Positions 28,101 to 29,870 of a stretch of DNA of 29,870 nucleotides are shown here, piece by piece. The DNA is from Pigoraptor chileana. Its lineage: Eukaryota; Opisthokonta; Filasterea. The DNA lies in the NCBI GenBank assembly GCA_943704495.1, contig CALSCR010002435.1, positions 1 to 29,870 of the forward strand. The letters are read 5' to 3'. A model generated the notes under the pieces. That model worked only from the letters and a program-made list of their open reading frames with translations, made no database searches and was not told where the DNA came from. Made by a program: the position numbers and the translations under genes. The number at the start of each line of letters is the position of its first letter. Positions within the stretch are counted from its first letter, which is position 1.

Positions 28101-29870
28101 TGCCCTCAAGCTCTGCCCAGAGACCCGTCGTCTTCCACCGCGTCGACATGCGCTCGAGCATCGTGTACGATGGAAAGAAGCACAACACTCCGTTGGGCAC
28201 ACGGTGGCACACATTAAGCAGGGTCATGCCGATTTCTGTTTGTTTTCAAGACAAAAATAGACCAAAAACATCGAACGAAACAAATATAGCGCATGGATGG
28301 AGTGGGGGTGAGTGAGGAGAGGAGTGGCAGCAGCTAGCTTGAATGAGAAGGGCAAGGGCCTTGCATTCTAACCACTTTAGCACACACAAGCAACAGAAGC
28401 ACTGTCCAATGGCTGACGCGCTGAGAAACACACCGTCCTGGAACGCAAATGTTTCCGCATTCTTGAAGCTGGCGTTCAGGCTCAAGCCACTCGGGCCAAA
28501 TGCAAGTACGCCGACGAATACCCGTGATGGATCGACCACGTGCGACGCCTCTAGCTTCACGGGGAACTCTGCGCCGAGCTCCGACGCAAACGAGTTCATC
28601 GGAGAGAGCGTTCCAGAGGTCAGCACAACGCTTCTTGCCTTTCCCCCGAGGGATGCAAACGCAACGGCAGGATTGAGGCACCAAAAGGCAAGGGTCAATG
28701 ACCAGTCCGCAGCCGCGGCGTTACGCCTCCGGTTTTGGCGCGGCACGTGCTCCGCTGACTTAAGGAGGACCATGCGGTAGTCTAGCATGTTGCGCCCGGC
28801 ATTGCCCAACATGGAGTCAAGCACGGCAAGTATGCCACTGATGAGCTGCATGGTGGATCCGGCTATCTTGACTACAGGCGGTTCATTGTTGTCGCGCTGT
28901 GCACGTAACTCCACGAGCTTGTTTGTCCTTTCCATGAGGTCCGTAAGCACGCCGGCGAGGTGTTTGACGTGGGTCTCGTTGACGTTGTGGATCGCAAGTG
29001 TGGCTGCAGCCTCTGGGCCTGCACACGTCGGGGCAAATGATTTGTATGTTTTGTTTGTTTGTTTGTTTGTTCCAGAAGTAAAAGTAGAAGAAGAAGCGGG
29101 AGATGAGTCGACAAACATCGCCATCAACAATCAGCAATGCCAACAAACACAAAGCGCAAAGTATGCATCGGGCGCGCGCCAGAATAACATGATATTGGAA
29201 TGCTTCGGGGGCGCATGCACGCATGCACGCACGCACCGGAGGCGCAGTATAGCGGACGCAACTCACCCGTCCAAATCTTCCTCATCTTCTCATACTCAAT
29301 CCCTGCCATTGATTGCGGTTCCTCGCTAACGACCTCTGCCATGGCGACGAGAAGCGAGCGAAGCAGTGTGTGCTGCGATATAAAATTGGTTGCCTGAAGG
29401 ACGCGATCGATGTCTGCGATGGCCTCCTTGACAGCTCCCTGGAAGCCGAGACACGAGTGTGAGTTTCAAGTCAGTGAAGAATGCATGGCCCGCTCGATCA
29501 TTAATATATTTATGTAAATAGATATTATTGTGTGTGGGTGTGTGGGTATGTGGGTGTGTGTGTGTGTGTGCACGCCGTGCCTCGGGCTCAATTCCCACTG
29601 ATCAGTCAAAATAAACCGACGAGGAATCACATGGGCGCCCGCTCGCACTATCCGTGCTATGATTGCCGATTGCCACAAAACTGATGCAAGTTGGCGTTGA
29701 AATTGAAGGTCCGTGTCAGCCGCACCTGATTCATCTCAAAGCTCGCCGCTTCCCTCGCGGCATCCTCGATGTTGTGCGCTTCGTCCACAATAACTACGTT
29801 ATTGTCGAGCGATATGCTCATTTGGTGCCGAATCACTGCCATGGCGCATGACCAGGGAGAGGGGGGGGGG
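25120..29870 (-). CDS. BRIP1: FANCJ/BRIP1-type DEAH helicase, 5' partial (N-terminal part outside window)
   Basis: This is an iron-sulfur superfamily 2 (XPD/Rad3-type) 5'-3' DNA helicase for interstrand crosslink repair and G-quadruplex unwinding. Exons (minus): ?-29726, 29438-29267, 29018-28434, 28235-27892, 27581-27349, 27184-25588, 25278-25120; phases agree throughout. DEAH box: VVIVDEAHNIEDAAREAASF. The FANCJ-specific run FWCLNPAVAF, VVLTSGTLSPMNSFASELG, KNAETFAFQDEIG is present, then CRGKVSEGLDFADANARAV, GIPFPNVKD, WYEIQAF and the motif VI element QALGRCIRHKNDWGA. These favour FANCJ over RTEL1, DDX11 or XPD. Walker A and the Fe-S cluster lie upstream, outside the window. A disordered Ala/Gln/Pro-rich extension of about 350 residues leads to a Cys-rich domain and a basic, NLS-like tail (PAKRRRVLRGRE). 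The edge of the first visible exon is unclear: a cag acceptor at 29836 is possible, or coding may run on to the window end. Confidence 0.92.
25588..26010 (-). other. C-terminal paired-CxxC zinc-binding-like domain of the FANCJ homologue
   Basis: Near the end of the long exon the protein reads VIGCSKCGRAFAKC. About 80 residues with aromatic and beta-like segments (GPLSAWVVTDVDMVF, PFFPNAVWCADDR) follow, then LVCSVCHGEHVLGLYFAAA. Two CxxC pairs, the second followed by an LGxxF/Y pattern, resemble the beta-tent zinc fold of Yippee, Mis18 and cereblon CULT domains. The domain continues into the last exon (VWIVPSVV) before the basic tail. The human FANCJ C-terminus is known for BRCA1 and MLH1 binding motifs; I recall no such zinc module there. 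The fold assignment is an inference. Confidence 0.45.
27643..27662. repeat. poly-G run (20 nt)
   Basis: Uninterrupted guanine run on the plus strand within a 310-nt intron (27582-27891) of the FANCJ-like gene; the gene's own strand carries C20. It can form intramolecular G-quadruplex. Confidence 0.97.
27812..27836. repeat. (TA)n repeat
   Basis: Perfect AT/TA dinucleotide run between CA-rich flanks, in the same intron of the FANCJ-like gene as the poly-G run. Confidence 0.95.
29050..29073. repeat. (GTTT)n repeat
   Basis: Tetranucleotide repeat of about five units, within the intron between the second and third visible exons of the FANCJ-like gene. Confidence 0.9.
29529..29571. repeat. TG-rich repeat
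   Basis: Imperfect TG/TGGG tract in the first visible intron of the FANCJ-like gene (29439-29725). It reads as CA on the gene's strand. Confidence 0.9.
29861..29870. repeat. poly-G run at window end (at least 10 nt)
   Basis: The window stops inside a guanine run that lies immediately 5' of the first visible exon of the FANCJ-like gene on the minus strand (poly-C there). It may be part of the intron's polypyrimidine tract. Its true length is not visible. Confidence 0.85.

Noticed and set aside
1-29870. CRISPR arrays, insertion sequences, bacterial operons, viral genes
   Set aside because: There are no spaced direct repeats, transposase or capsid/polymerase motifs, and the gene structures are spliceosomal-intron type.

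Overview
This window looks like nuclear DNA of an intron-rich unicellular eukaryote. The conserved genes are broken into short exons by GT-AG introns of about 80 to 430 nt. Joining the exons restores known protein families in frame, coding sequence is GC-rich, and introns and spacers carry long TG/CA, poly-C/G and other simple repeats. A kinase with HR1, C2 and AGC domains, a RasGAP-like domain and a FANCJ helicase fit the opisthokont/amorphean side of eukaryotes (a protist such as a unicellular holozoan or apusomonad is possible), but the species cannot be fixed from the sequence alone.

Layout. 1-3235: GA microsatellite, two small frame-shifted reading frames (430-877), then about 2.3 kb with no recognisable gene. 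3236-4807 (+): intronless 523-aa orphan ORF. 4808-5632: spacer with a possible 44-aa secreted peptide. 5633-7462 (+): six-exon classical short-chain dehydrogenase. 8078-9625 (-): intronless MFS transporter of the MFSD6/MFS_1-like type, convergent with the dehydrogenase. 9626-10642: divergent promoter region with CCAAT/ATTGG motifs. 10643-13615 (+): ten-exon cytosolic-type NAD+ glycerol-3-phosphate dehydrogenase. 14098-22343 (-): very large twelve-exon gene whose predicted 1938-aa product reads HR1-HR1-C2-AGC kinase-Pro/Gln/His-rich linker-RasGAP-like-PH/PTB-like-unknown C-terminus. 23331-24944 (+): four-exon NADH-cytochrome b5 reductase with a 5'UTR intron. 25120-window end (-): 5'-truncated FANCJ/BRIP1-type DEAH helicase whose long C-terminal extension ends in a paired CxxC zinc-binding-like domain.

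The genes do not form one pathway. Two are housekeeping redox genes (G3P dehydrogenase, cytochrome b5 reductase), with a further oxidoreductase, a transporter, a signalling kinase and a DNA-repair helicase. The most unusual item is the PKN-like kinase fused to a RasGAP-like module that seems to lack both catalytic arginines. A 162-nt, stop-free, frame-preserving intron sits inside its kinase lobe. The second most unusual is the FANCJ homologue, which has a beta-tent-like zinc module and a 20-nt poly-G run in one of its own introns. All exon boundaries were inferred by eye from protein-family continuity and splice consensus, without transcript data.
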